A stretch of DNA of 64,000 nucleotides from Salaquimonas sp041736675 (GTDB lineage Bacteria > Pseudomonadota > Alphaproteobacteria > Rhizobiales > Rhizobiaceae): positions 12,440-76,439 of the forward strand of contig JBGSTD010000007.1 in NCBI GenBank assembly GCA_041736675.1. Direction: 5' to 3'. The position numbers and the translations under genes are program-made. Under the pieces are notes generated by a model, which saw nothing but the letters and a program-made list of their open reading frames with translations, ran no database searches and was not told the DNA's origin. Every line of letters begins with the position of its first letter. Positions within the stretch are counted from its first letter, which is position 1. Positions 1-8,048 of this stretch are shown one piece after another.

Positions 1-1
1 T

Positions 2-2764
2 TTCGAAATCGTCGAGAGCGGCCTTGATGCATCGCCAACCACCGAAGTGCTGATCGAGGAATCCGTTCTTGGCTGGAAAGAATATGAGATGGAAGTTGTC
101 CGAGACCGCGCTGACAATTGCATCATCATCTGTTCGATTGAAAACATTGACCCGATGGGCGTTCACACGGGCGATTCGATCACTGTTGCCCCTGCCCTCA
201 CCCTGACCGACAAAGAGTACCAGATCATGCGCGATGCATCGATTGCGGTATTGCGTGAAATCGGCGTTGAAACTGGCGGCTCAAACGTCCAGTTTGCTGT
301 CAATCCAAAAGACGGGCGTCTCGTCGTCATCGAAATGAACCCGCGCGTGTCGCGCTCGTCAGCCCTTGCCTCAAAAGCGACCGGCTTTCCGATTGCCAAG
401 GTCGCGGCGCGTCTTGCAGTTGGCTACACGCTTGATGAACTCGACAACGATATCACCGGTGGCGCGACCCCGGCATCTTTCGAACCATCAATCGACTATG
501 TTGTGACCAAAATCCCCCGCTTCACCTTCGAAAAGTTTCCGGGCGCTGAAACAACCCTGACAACCGCGATGAAATCCGTCGGCGAAGTGATGGCGATCGG
601 TCGCACCTTTTCCGAGTCGCTGCAAAAGGCGCTTCGTGGCCTTGAGACCGGCCTTACCGGCCTTGATGAAATCGAAATTCCTGGCCTTGGCAGCGGCGAC
701 GACAAGAACGCCATTTCCGCCGCACTTGGCACCCCAACTCCTGACCGGTTGCGCATGGTCGCCCAGGCATTCCGCGAAGGCTGGACCATCGACATGGTGC
801 ATCAGGCCTGCCGCATTGATCCATGGTTCCTGGAGCAGATCGAGGCGATCATCCACATGGAAGAACGCATCCGCGAACACGGCCTGCCACAGGATGCTGA
901 AAACCTGCGCATGCTCAAGGGGATGGGCTTTTCCGACGCCCGCCTTGGCTCGCTTACCCGCAGCGACGCGAAGAAGGTTTCAAAACTGCGTCATGACCTG
1001 AATGTTCATCCGGTTTACAAACGCATCGACACCTGTGCGGCAGAGTTTGCCTCACCCACCGCCTACATGTACTCGACCTATGAAGTGCCTTTTGCGGGTG
1101 AACTGCGCTCGGAAGCAGAAATCTCGGACCGCAAGAAAGTCGTCATTCTCGGCGGCGGACCCAACCGTATTGGCCAGGGCATCGAGTTCGATTATTGCTG
1201 TTGCCATGCCGCATTCGCGCTCGCTGACGCGGGCTATGAATCGATCATGATCAACTGCAACCCGGAAACGGTTTCCACCGATTATGATACTTCCGACCGT
1301 CTCTATTTTGAGCCGCTCACGGTTGAGGATGTTCTCGAAATCCTGACGCTTGAGCAATCCAATGGCACACTCCATGGCGTCATTGTCCAGTTTGGCGGCC
1401 AGACACCGCTCAAACTTGCAAATGCCATCGAAGAGGCGGGAATTCCAATCCTCGGCACTTCACCCGACGCCATTGATCTTGCCGAAGACCGTGACCGTTT
1501 CCAGAAACTGCTGCACAGGCTCGATTTGCGCCAGCCGAAAAACGGCATTGCCTATTCGGTTGAGCAGGCGCGCCTCGTCGCCGGAGAACTCGGCTTCCCG
1601 CTGGTGGTCCGCCCGTCTTATGTTCTGGGTGGCCGCGCCATGCAGATTATTCACGATGAACAGGGATTGCAATCTTACCTGCTCGATACGGTTCCCGGCC
1701 TCGTGCCGGAAGAAATCAAGGCCCGCTATCCCAACGACAAGACAGGCCAGATCAACACCCTGCTGGGCAAAAACCCGCTTTTGTTTGACGGTTATCTGCC
1801 GAACGCCATCGAACTCGACGTTGACTGCCTGTCAGACGGCGTAAACTCGTTTGTTCCAGGCATCATGGAGCACATCGAGGAAGCGGGCATCCACTCCGGC
1901 GACAGCGCCTGCTCGCTGCCTGTTCACACGCTCAGCAATGAAACCCTCGATGAACTCGAACGCCAGACCAAGCTGCTCGCAAAAGAGCTGAAAATCGGCG
2001 GTCTGATGAACGTTCAATACGCCATCATGGACGGCGATATCTACATCATCGAGGTCAATCCGCGCGCCTCTCGAACCGTGCCGTTTGTCGCCAAGACGCT
2101 TGGCAGCCCTATTGCCAAGGTTGCCGCGCGCATCATGGCGGGCGAAACCATTGACGAAGCCTTCGCCCATTACGGCGGTAAGCCGAATGCCCGAAACCTC
2201 AAGCATATCGCGGTCAAGGAATCGGTCTTCCCGTTTGCCCGCTTCCCGGGTGTTGACACCCTGCTCGGGCCGGAAATGCGCTCGACCGGCGAAGTCATGG
2301 GCCTCGACACAACCTATGCCATGGCCTTTGCCAAAGCGCAGCTTGGAGCGGGAACCGAACTGCCGAAAAAAGGCACGGTGTTCTTCTCCATGAAGGGCGA
2401 TGACAAGGGCCGCGTATTGCAATCAGCCATGGACCTGCAGGAAGCCGGGTTCACCATCCTCGCCACCGGTGGCACCCAGCGCTATTTTGCCGAACACGGC
2501 GTTGCCTGCGAGCGCATCAACAAGGTGCTTCAGGGCCGCCCGCATATCGAGGACGCTATCCGCAACCGTCAGGTTCAACTGGTGTTCAACACCACCGGCG
2601 GACAGAAAGCCGTGTCGGATTCAAAGTCCCTGCGCCGCGCCGCGCTGATGATGAAACTGCCCTATTTCACCACGGTCAGCGGCATCAACTCGGCCACCCA
2701 GGCCGTTCTCGCCCTCAAGGAAGGCAAGATGGAAGTGAGACCGTTGCAGAGCTATTTTGCGTGA
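2..2764 (+). CDS. carB: Carbamoyl-phosphate synthase large subunit, 5' end cut by window
   Basis: This enzyme makes carbamoyl phosphate from glutamine-derived ammonia, bicarbonate and ATP for pyrimidine and arginine synthesis. The frame is open from base 2, so the N terminus lies upstream of the window and about 920 codons are visible. Visible parts are the end of the first ATP-grasp domain (motif EMNPRVSRSSALASKATG), the oligomerisation region, the second ATP-grasp domain (PNRIGQGIEFDY, later EVNPRASRTVPFVAK) and the C-terminal MGS-like allosteric domain (LATGGTQRYFAEHG). Known family proteins have about 1070-1160 residues, so roughly 150-240 residues are missing. It reads intact up to the TGA. 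Identification is secure. Confidence 0.97.
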   Translation, partial: FEIVESGLDASPTTEVLIEESVLGWKEYEMEVVRDRADNCIIICSIENIDPMGVHTGDSITVAPALTLTDKEYQIMRDASIAVLREIGVETGGSNVQFAVNPKDGRLVVIEMNPRVSRSSALASKATGFPIAKVAARLAVGYTLDELDNDITGGATPASFEPSIDYVVTKIPRFTFEKFPGAETTLTTAMKSVGEVMAIGRTFSESLQKALRGLETGLTGLDEIEIPGLGSGDDKNAISAALGTPTPDRLRMVAQAFREGWTIDMVHQACRIDPWFLEQIEAIIHMEERIREHGLPQDAENLRMLKGMGFSDARLGSLTRSDAKKVSKLRHDLNVHPVYKRIDTCAAEFASPTAYMYSTYEVPFAGELRSEAEISDRKKVVILGGGPNRIGQGIEFDYCCCHAAFALADAGYESIMINCNPETVSTDYDTSDRLYFEPLTVEDVLEILTLEQSNGTLHGVIVQFGGQTPLKLANAIEEAGIPILGTSPDAIDLAEDRDRFQKLLHRLDLRQPKNGIAYSVEQARLVAGELGFPLVVRPSYVLGGRAMQIIHDEQGLQSYLLDTVPGLVPEEIKARYPNDKTGQINTLLGKNPLLFDGYLPNAIELDVDCLSDGVNSFVPGIMEHIEEAGIHSGDSACSLPVHTLSNETLDELERQTKLLAKELKIGGLMNVQYAIMDGDIYIIEVNPRASRTVPFVAKTLGSPIAKVAARIMAGETIDEAFAHYGGKPNARNLKHIAVKESVFPFARFPGVDTLLGPEMRSTGEVMGLDTTYAMAFAKAQLGAGTELPKKGTVFFSMKGDDKGRVLQSAMDLQEAGFTILATGGTQRYFAEHGVACERINKVLQGRPHIEDAIRNRQVQLVFNTTGGQKAVSDSKSLRRAALMMKLPYFTTVSGINSATQAVLALKEGKMEVRPLQSYFA

Positions 2765-2830
2765 GGCAGTGTAAATAGCTCCAAGAATGTTCACTCTGCA
2801 AACTCTGCAGCTCTGATAAGGGAAATTGCT

Positions 2831-3004
2831 GTGATATTTGTTCTTGTATTACCAAACGTGTTGCCAATTATTGCCGGTATTTGCCTAATCGGGGCTTTTA
2901 GACCCTCGAAGTTTTCTCGTTGGTTATTGGCAGCAACTGCAGCAGTGCTACTGGTGTTTTGGGTATGGTACCTTGGAACATTCATAGTGGGGGGGCTTTG
3001 GTGA
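2831..3004 (+). CDS. Possible small membrane protein, 57 aa
   Basis: A short open frame starts at GTG 2831, eight bases after an AAGGGA ribosome-binding motif, and ends at TGA 3002. The translation begins VIFVLVLPNVLPIIAGICL, has a basic linker (RPSKFSR) and a second hydrophobic stretch ending near GTFIVGGLW, so two membrane helices are plausible. It stands alone between carB and the convergent SRPBCC genes. I do not recognise a family. The hydrophobic pattern and ribosome-binding motif support it; small size and lack of homology information are the weaknesses. The opposite-strand frame of similar length has no such pattern. Confidence 0.35.
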   Translation: MIFVLVLPNVLPIIAGICLIGAFRPSKFSRWLLAATAAVLLVFWVWYLGTFIVGGLW

Positions 3005-3057
3005 GCAGCATCAGCGACAGCATCTGCCGCTAAGCCGACCTCAACTTTCAGCCCCCC

Positions 3058-3933
3058 TTACTCCGTCCCCACAAACTTCGCCAGTTTGCCCAGCGTCTGC
3101 AGCCCAAGTTCGATGGCGCCGAAGCCTTTTGCGCCCTGAAACTCGTCTGCCGTGGCAAAGACCATGCCGAGGGTCACTTGCGTGCCTTCGCCGGTTTCCT
3201 CGAACGAGGCCCAGGCATCGGCATGCTTGGGTCCGTTCTCACCCCATAAAAGCTCGTAGCTGATGCGGGTTTCGGGCTGCACATCGCCATATTTGTGGTG
3301 GTTGGGATAAACCGTGCCGTCCGGCCCGATCATGTCGAAAACCCATTCCCCGCCGGAGCGAAGGTCAATCCGCGTCGTGCGGCAGGAGAACCCGTCCGGC
3401 CCCCACCATTGCGGCAGGGCTTCCGCGTTTAGCCACGCACCCCAGACCACAGAGCGTGGGGCCTTGATATTCCTTTGCAAGATCATCGTCCGCTCGGCAA
3501 CCCCAGCCAGATTTTCAAGTCCCGCACCAAAACCTTCGCGGTAGCCTGCCTCCATGTCTTCAGCCAACGAAGAAAGCTGTACCGTCACAAGAAGTCGGCT
3601 TTCATCAACTGCACCTGAAAATTCCGCTGTCACAAGCGCCGCCGATTGTGTAGCGCCTTCAGAGGAAATCACCTCATAATTGACGCTGCGCATTGCGGGC
3701 AGCAATTCCAGCCAGCCGATATCACAATGAAAATCAGCTTGCCCTTCCACCTTGCAGATCGAGACCTCGCGCCCGCCAACGCGCGTATCCGCTTCCAGAA
3801 ACTCGACTGTCACATCAGAATTGGGCGCTGCCCAGATTGTACGGGCGGAAGGCGCCGTCCAGGCCTGCCACAAGGTTGCCACCGGAGCGGCAACCACCCG
3901 CTCAAAGGTCAGTGTTGCAAAACGCCCGCTCAT
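3058..3933 (-). CDS. Tandem SRPBCC (AHSA1-like) two-domain protein
   Basis: The 291-residue protein contains two START/Bet v1-like AHSA1 domains in a row. The first (about 5-140) begins FERVVAAPVATLWQAWT. The second (about 148-290) begins LQRNIKAPRSVVWGAWLN and continues QWWGPDGFSCRT, the usual AHSA1 layout. Family members bind hydrophobic ligands or act as stress-linked proteins; the ligand here is unknown. Its ATG overlaps the stop of the preceding SRPBCC gene by four bases, and that gene overlaps an ArsR regulator, so the three form one operon read right to left. Single-domain members are about 140-160 residues, so this is a fused or duplicated form. The first domain is the more divergent. 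Confidence 0.85.
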   Translation of the reverse strand: MSGRFATLTFERVVAAPVATLWQAWTAPSARTIWAAPNSDVTVEFLEADTRVGGREVSICKVEGQADFHCDIGWLELLPAMRSVNYEVISSEGATQSAALVTAEFSGAVDESRLLVTVQLSSLAEDMEAGYREGFGAGLENLAGVAERTMILQRNIKAPRSVVWGAWLNAEALPQWWGPDGFSCRTTRIDLRSGGEWVFDMIGPDGTVYPNHHKYGDVQPETRISYELLWGENGPKHADAWASFEETGEGTQVTLGMVFATADEFQGAKGFGAIELGLQTLGKLAKFVGTE

Positions 3934-4406
3934 TTCATCAGGCCTTTTGCATAGGCTTCAAGTTGGGTAACAACGGTGCCCCAGCCGTCATAAAAGCCCA
4001 TGTCCTCGTGTGCCTTGCGCGAGTCGGGATTACGGTTGCGGGCAATCGCCGTGTAGATTGTGCCGCCGTCCGGTGCATCCGACAAAAGCAGGATCGCTGT
4101 CATGAACGGCTCTGCCGATGGCTTCCATCCTTCAGTATAAGTATCTGTGAATACCAGTTTTTCTTCCGGCACCACTTCGAGATAGACCCCCTTGTTGTCC
4201 ATCTCGTTGCCTTCGACTTCAAACACCGTATTGAAGCGCCCGCCCACTTTGAGGTCAATTTCTACACCCGTCACCTTGTGCGGCGCGGGAATGAAAAAAT
4301 GGGGAATGTGTTTTGGCGTTGTCCAGCATTCCCAGACCAGCTTTCGCGGCACGGCCAGCGTTCGGGTGAAATGCAGATCGGTTTCGGGATCAAGTTCGGG
4401 TTTCAT
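3930..4406 (-). CDS. SRPBCC (AHSA1-like) domain protein
   Basis: This is a 158-residue single AHSA1/START-fold protein. It opens with FTRTLAVPRKLVWECWTTP and carries the usual GGRFNTVFEVEG and NKGVYLEVVPEEKLVFTDTY strands followed by a C-terminal helix (WGTVVTQLEAYAKGLM). It is sandwiched between the ArsR regulator and the two-domain SRPBCC gene with ATGA overlaps on both sides, so expression is very likely coupled. ArsR-AHSA1 pairs are common in proteobacteria, where the regulator controls the ligand-binding protein. The ligand cannot be read from sequence. Confidence 0.88.
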   Translation of the reverse strand: MKPELDPETDLHFTRTLAVPRKLVWECWTTPKHIPHFFIPAPHKVTGVEIDLKVGGRFNTVFEVEGNEMDNKGVYLEVVPEEKLVFTDTYTEGWKPSAEPFMTAILLLSDAPDGGTIYTAIARNRNPDSRKAHEDMGFYDGWGTVVTQLEAYAKGLMK

Positions 4407-4759
4407 TTTGTCCGCTCCTTCATCAATTTGGTAACATAGTCATCCAGCCGGTCGAGCCGTGCTTCCCAGATCGCCCGCTGTTCATCGAGCCAGGTCCGCA
4501 TCGGCACCAGGGCTTCAGGCACAATCGCGCAGGTGCGCACCCGTCCGTCCTTCGTCGTGGCAATCAATCCTACCTCTTCCAGAACCGACAAATGCCGCAT
4601 GACGGTCGGCAGGCGTAGCCCCGTTGGACCGGCAAGTTCTGTGACCTGCTTCGGGCCTTCTGCCAGACGCGTCAGGATCGCCCGCCGGGTCGGGTCCGCC
4701 AGCGCATGGAAAAGTTGCGAAAGATCAGGGTCATGCTTAGCCATATGACTAACTATCAC
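4403..4759 (-). CDS. ArsR-family winged-helix transcriptional regulator
   Basis: The 118-residue protein has the ArsR/SmtB winged-helix fold: LFHALADPTRRAILTRLAEG opens helix 1-2, the recognition region is LRLPTVMRHLSVLEEVGLI, and the wing is TTKDGRVRTCAI. It lacks the ELCVCDL metal-binding motif, so it belongs to the non-metal group usually paired with SRPBCC genes. Two starts are possible: GTG 4759, five bases after AAGAAGG, or ATG 4744, which begins MAKHDPDL and resembles family N termini. It heads the SRPBCC operon by a four-base overlap. Two palindromes cover its start and upstream region and probably provide autoregulation. Confidence 0.9.
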   Translation of the reverse strand: MIVSHMAKHDPDLSQLFHALADPTRRAILTRLAEGPKQVTELAGPTGLRLPTVMRHLSVLEEVGLIATTKDGRVRTCAIVPEALVPMRTWLDEQRAIWEARLDRLDDYVTKLMKERTK

Positions 4760-4800
4760 AAATACCTTCTTGCGTCAATATAAGTTAGCGATATGGCTAA
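4737..4800. promoter_or_regulatory. Twin palindromic operator, probable ArsR autoregulation site
   Basis: Two 16-base imperfect palindromes, TTAGCCATATGACTAA (4737-4752) and TTAGCGATATGGCTAA (4785-4800), flank the start of the ArsR gene with centres 48 bases apart. Each is symmetric at 14 of 16 positions, and the two copies are also near mirror images. The left copy spans the ATG at 4744. A TTGACG hexamer on the minus strand lies between them. The placement is what one expects for a dimeric repressor controlling its own promoter; binding is inferred, not shown. Confidence 0.55.
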
Positions 4801-4830
4801 GTTTTGCATTTTGAAAGCAATGTAGTTTGT

Positions 4831-6201
4831 CTATATCGCAGGGCCCGGTCGCATTTTGCTGCCGTCGGTAAAGCGGGAAAACCGGAAACGCTGCATGTTA
4901 TGACCAACAGGTTTTCCGGCCGCAATTTTGGCGATTGCCTTGCCGAAGCCCGGCCCTATGCCAAAACCGTGGCCACTCATACCGGTCGCCAGAATGAGAC
5001 CTTCAACCTGCGGCACACGGTCAACAATCGGCACAATGTCCGGCATGGCGTCGATCATCCCTGCCCAGCTATGGGTGATCACGGGTTTGCCAAGATTGGG
5101 AAACCTTTTGGCAAATTCAGATCGCAATTCCTCGATCTTTTCAACCGCCGGTTCAGGCTCTAGCACACGAAGGCGCTCAAACGGGCTCTCCTCATCCTCG
5201 GCCCAATTGCGTCGTGTTTTCCACTGATCCGGATAGTCCTTGGGGGCGGATGGGCGCAGCCTTGTTTCGCGCCAGTGCTCGCTGGCAACAGGCAGCCACT
5301 TGAAAAAACTCCTGAAGGCATCAAGTCCAAGATACAGATCATGAAAATTGCTGAGAGAAATATTGTAGCCGCCATCGACACGCCGCCGAAAGGCGATGGT
5401 CTCATCAGCAGCATTTCCGCTAAAAACCTCTTTCATCGGGGCGGTGGCATTGACCGATGAGCGAACGCTTAACTGGGGAATGGAAACATTGTGCCGCTGA
5501 AGGAAAAGCGACGACCATGCACCTGCTGCAAGGATCACCTGCGAACATTTGATCGTGCCTTTTTCCGTGATCACGCCGGAAATCTTTCCTGACTTCAGGT
5601 CCAGCGCCCTTGCAGCGCACTCCTCGGTGACTGATATGCCGCGAGACTGCGCCAGTTCGCACAAGGCAGGCACTGCCTGCCATGCCTCGGCCCTTGCATC
5701 ACTGGCGGTATAGGTTGCGCCGGCCCATTGATGGGCCTTGCCATCGCCGCCCTGGTCAATATGTTCCGCAACCTGCTTCTTGCTTAAAATTCGTGTGTCG
5801 AGCTGATGTTCCCTTGCAATTTCAACCCATTTCTCGCGCTGCTCCATTTTGTCATCGTCACTGGCAAGATACATGATCCCGCCGCGGGTAAAACCGGTTC
5901 TGCCGTTGACAGCTGTGTCAAGTTCCCCCCACAGGCGGTTCGCCTCCATCATGATCGGCAACTCATCTGCATCGCGTCCGTGCTGACGTATCCACCCCCA
6001 GTTTCGTGAGGACTGCTCGCCCGCCATTCTGCCCTTTTCGACAATCGCAACGCTCAGCCCTTCTTCAGCCAGATAAAACGCCGAGGTAACCCCGATAATT
6101 CCACCGCCGATCACAACGACATCCACTTCTGACGGCAAAAGGTCTGCAAACCGCACCGGAGTGGACATATTTATTGGACCGGATTGAACGTGCGTGCTCA
6201 T
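4831..6201 (-). CDS. FAD-dependent oxidoreductase of the DAO family
   Basis: The 456-residue protein has an N-terminal FAD-binding Rossmann motif, DVVVIGGGIIGVTSAFYLAE (about 27-46), followed by an acidic beta2 end (VEK) and the SSRNWGWIRQHGRD segment seen in many glycine/D-amino-acid oxidase-like enzymes. The C-terminal ATGMSGHGFGIGPGFGKAIA closes the FAD site. Members oxidise amines or amino acids. The substrate is unknown; D-amino acids, N-methylated amino acids and opines are all possible. ATG 6201 is preceded by CAGGAAA at good spacing, which fixes the start. The gene stands alone and is divergent from greA. Confidence 0.9.
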   Translation of the reverse strand: MSTHVQSGPINMSTPVRFADLLPSEVDVVVIGGGIIGVTSAFYLAEEGLSVAIVEKGRMAGEQSSRNWGWIRQHGRDADELPIMMEANRLWGELDTAVNGRTGFTRGGIMYLASDDDKMEQREKWVEIAREHQLDTRILSKKQVAEHIDQGGDGKAHQWAGATYTASDARAEAWQAVPALCELAQSRGISVTEECAARALDLKSGKISGVITEKGTIKCSQVILAAGAWSSLFLQRHNVSIPQLSVRSSVNATAPMKEVFSGNAADETIAFRRRVDGGYNISLSNFHDLYLGLDAFRSFFKWLPVASEHWRETRLRPSAPKDYPDQWKTRRNWAEDEESPFERLRVLEPEPAVEKIEELRSEFAKRFPNLGKPVITHSWAGMIDAMPDIVPIVDRVPQVEGLILATGMSGHGFGIGPGFGKAIAKIAAGKPVGHNMQRFRFSRFTDGSKMRPGPAI

Positions 6202-6291
6202 TTGAATTTCCTGAAAAAACGTCGCTCGATGCGCCGAACTGGCGAATGATCATGCTGACCATAAAAAACAGGTGAAATCGAGAAAAAAACT

Positions 6292-6408
6292 GTTATATTA
6301 AAGAGGAAATCAAAATGAACGACCCTGAGATTTTTGATCTGGGGGTCGTTTTATTTTTGTCAAACCTTCAACACTCGAATGCATGTGCGCTCGAAACCAG
6401 AATAGAGA
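6292..6408 (+). promoter_or_regulatory. greA leader with intrinsic-terminator hairpin and possible upstream ORF
   Basis: The stem AACGACCC (6318-6325) pairs with GGGTCGTT (6343-6350). An inner AGAT/ATCT helix lies within it, and TTATTTTT follows. This is a good rho-independent terminator on the plus strand, yet the only plus-strand gene nearby is greA, about 60 bases downstream. An AAGAGGA motif at 6301 sits seven bases before ATG 6315, which opens a 56-codon frame (MNDPEIFDLGVVLFL...) ending at 6485 inside greA. The layout suggests attenuation of greA. E. coli greA also has a leader terminator (GraL). Regulation here is inference. Confidence 0.5.
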
Positions 6409-6888
6409 ATGATGATGGAAAAAGTACCAATGACGCCCGAAGGCCATTTAATGCTGGAAGCGGAATTGAAACGTCGCCAGGGTGAAGAACGCCCGGCAAT
6501 CGTCGCGGCTATTTCCGAAGCCCGCTCTCACGGTGATTTGTCCGAAAATGCTGAATATCATGCTGCCAAGGAAGCACAGAGCCACAATGAGGGCCGCATA
6601 GCCGAGTTGGAAGACATCCTGTCACGCGCCGAGGTGATTGATGTCACCAAGCTTGCCGGAGGCACAATCAAGTTTGGCGCAACTGTGACCTTGATCGACG
6701 AGGAAACCGAGCAGGAAAAGACCTACAAGATCGTCGGCGATCAGGAGGCTGATGTGAAAAGCGGTAAAATTTCCATTTCCTCGCCTATCGCCCGCGCCCT
6801 TATCGGCAAATCCGAAGGCGATTCGGTGGAAGTTGCGGCTCCAGGCGGTTCACGCGACTATGAGATCGTGAAAGTAAAATTCATCTGA
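6409..6888 (+). CDS. greA: Transcription elongation factor GreA
   Basis: GreA rescues backtracked RNA polymerase by stimulating transcript cleavage. The 159-residue protein has the family layout: an N-terminal coiled coil (about 1-78, with PMTPEGHLMLEAELKRR and SHGDLSENAEYHAAKEAQ, which carries the acidic tip residues) and a C-terminal FKBP-like domain (GATVTLIDEETEQEKTY, SPIARALIGKSEGDSV). Three in-frame ATGs (6409, 6412, 6415) are possible starts; the third gives the common MEKVPMT N terminus. In Hyphomicrobiales greA often follows carB, so the genes between 2765 and 6250 are probably an insertion. A terminator follows at 6914. Confidence 0.97.
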   Translation: MMMEKVPMTPEGHLMLEAELKRRQGEERPAIVAAISEARSHGDLSENAEYHAAKEAQSHNEGRIAELEDILSRAEVIDVTKLAGGTIKFGATVTLIDEETEQEKTYKIVGDQEADVKSGKISISSPIARALIGKSEGDSVEVAAPGGSRDYEIVKVKFI

Positions 6889-6913
6889 TCCAATCTGGCA
6901 TCAAACAACATGA

Positions 6914-6936
6914 AGGCGGCTCCAGGCCGCCTTTTT
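6914..6936 (+). terminator. Rho-independent terminator of greA
   Basis: The arms AGGCGGC and GCCGCCT enclose a short loop and are followed by five T residues, 25 bases after the greA stop codon. The minus-strand gene that ends at 6948 converges on the same hairpin. Confidence 0.8.
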
Positions 6937-6947
6937 CGTTTTTGGAC

Positions 6948-7754
6948 TCAACTTGACGGGACCCAGTCCTTTTCGTCACGGTCGAGCCAAAGATCCCGAA
7001 GCCAGGGCGCAGGCCGCGTGCGGTAACGCAGCTTTGGGCAATCGCCCACCAGCGCTTCTTCCATTTTCGGCGTTCCATGAAAACACATGACGCGACAATT
7101 GTCCGGCAGATTGGGTTGCAATACAAAGTTCAGCGGAAACATGGGAATCGCCTGCCTTTTGAAGCTGCAAATCCAGCCGTCAGGAAAGTATTCGAGATCC
7201 TTGTGCTTTAACGCTGTCATGGATGTATATTTTTGCTCGCCCTTGTAGGCGATAGAGCCTTCAAGATCGGCAGCAAAATCCGAGTAAAGATAACTGTGCA
7301 AATCAACGTCCAGCCGGATTACCGAACCGTGACCGCCTGGCCGTCCCCTGCGCTTTTCAAGCCAGTCCCTGCCCATGCAGATTTTACCCGGCATATAGTC
7401 AAACAACGGCCCAAGCGGACCTGAAACAACCACATCGAGATCCATTTGCAGGCAAGGACCTGAAAGATTGCCTTCTCCAGGTTTGAAAATGGTCAATTTT
7501 CGCCAGGCTCCCCGACGCTTGCCGGTGGTCATGGCTGTCACCATTTTGTCTTCGAAAGGAACTACCGGTAGCGGAAAAATTTCCACTTCTCTGCGGATAC
7601 CGCTGGCATCTTCAGTGAAGCAGACAAAGCGAAACGGCCGATCCATATGACGCTTCACTCCGGCATAAAGCCGGTTGACATAGTATGCAGGAAACTTGTC
7701 ACCCCACTTGATGCAGGTTACGGTGACGGCAGCTTCGTTCGTGGAATTTGTCAT
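6948..7754 (-). CDS. Glycosyltransferase-like protein of unknown specificity
   Basis: The protein (268 residues from ATG 7754) starts with a TVTCIKWGDKFPAYYVNRLYAGVKRH segment resembling the opening strand of GT-A-type transferases, and has a central LQMDLDVVVSG stretch whose DxD resembles a metal and nucleotide-sugar binding motif. Later FPDGWICSFK and CRVMCFHGTPK look like the acceptor half. No signal peptide or membrane helix is visible, so a cytoplasmic location is likely. A start six codons upstream (7772) is possible but less likely. It lies between the convergent greA and the divergent trxB. I infer the glycosyltransferase assignment from motifs only. Confidence 0.65.
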   Translation of the reverse strand: MTNSTNEAAVTVTCIKWGDKFPAYYVNRLYAGVKRHMDRPFRFVCFTEDASGIRREVEIFPLPVVPFEDKMVTAMTTGKRRGAWRKLTIFKPGEGNLSGPCLQMDLDVVVSGPLGPLFDYMPGKICMGRDWLEKRRGRPGGHGSVIRLDVDLHSYLYSDFAADLEGSIAYKGEQKYTSMTALKHKDLEYFPDGWICSFKRQAIPMFPLNFVLQPNLPDNCRVMCFHGTPKMEEALVGDCPKLRYRTRPAPWLRDLWLDRDEKDWVPSS

Positions 7755-8048
7755 AGGCTGGATAAGTTCCAAATTATTTCAGAAGACGGAAAGGTTCGCC
7801 AATCCAAGTTGCTCCGGCGCAAGCCGGATGATGGCTCCCGATACCATCGAAACGGCAATGTGCAAAGACTCGTAAATAAAAGCTTTTGCATTGTTGCCAA
7901 AAGCCCACAGGCAGCAACGGAGGAAAGACATTGCGGCAGGCAGCCAAATTGTTTGCGCTTTACCCCCAGCCAAATCACCGCAAAAGCTTGTAATTCCCCC
8001 TCCAGAATAGTTATCTATCTGCCAACCGATACAAAAAAGAGCGCCATC

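Noticed and set aside
7647..8048. Long N-terminal extension of trxB
   Set aside because: ATG 8049 gives the normal length and N terminus, and the upstream residues match nothing in the family.
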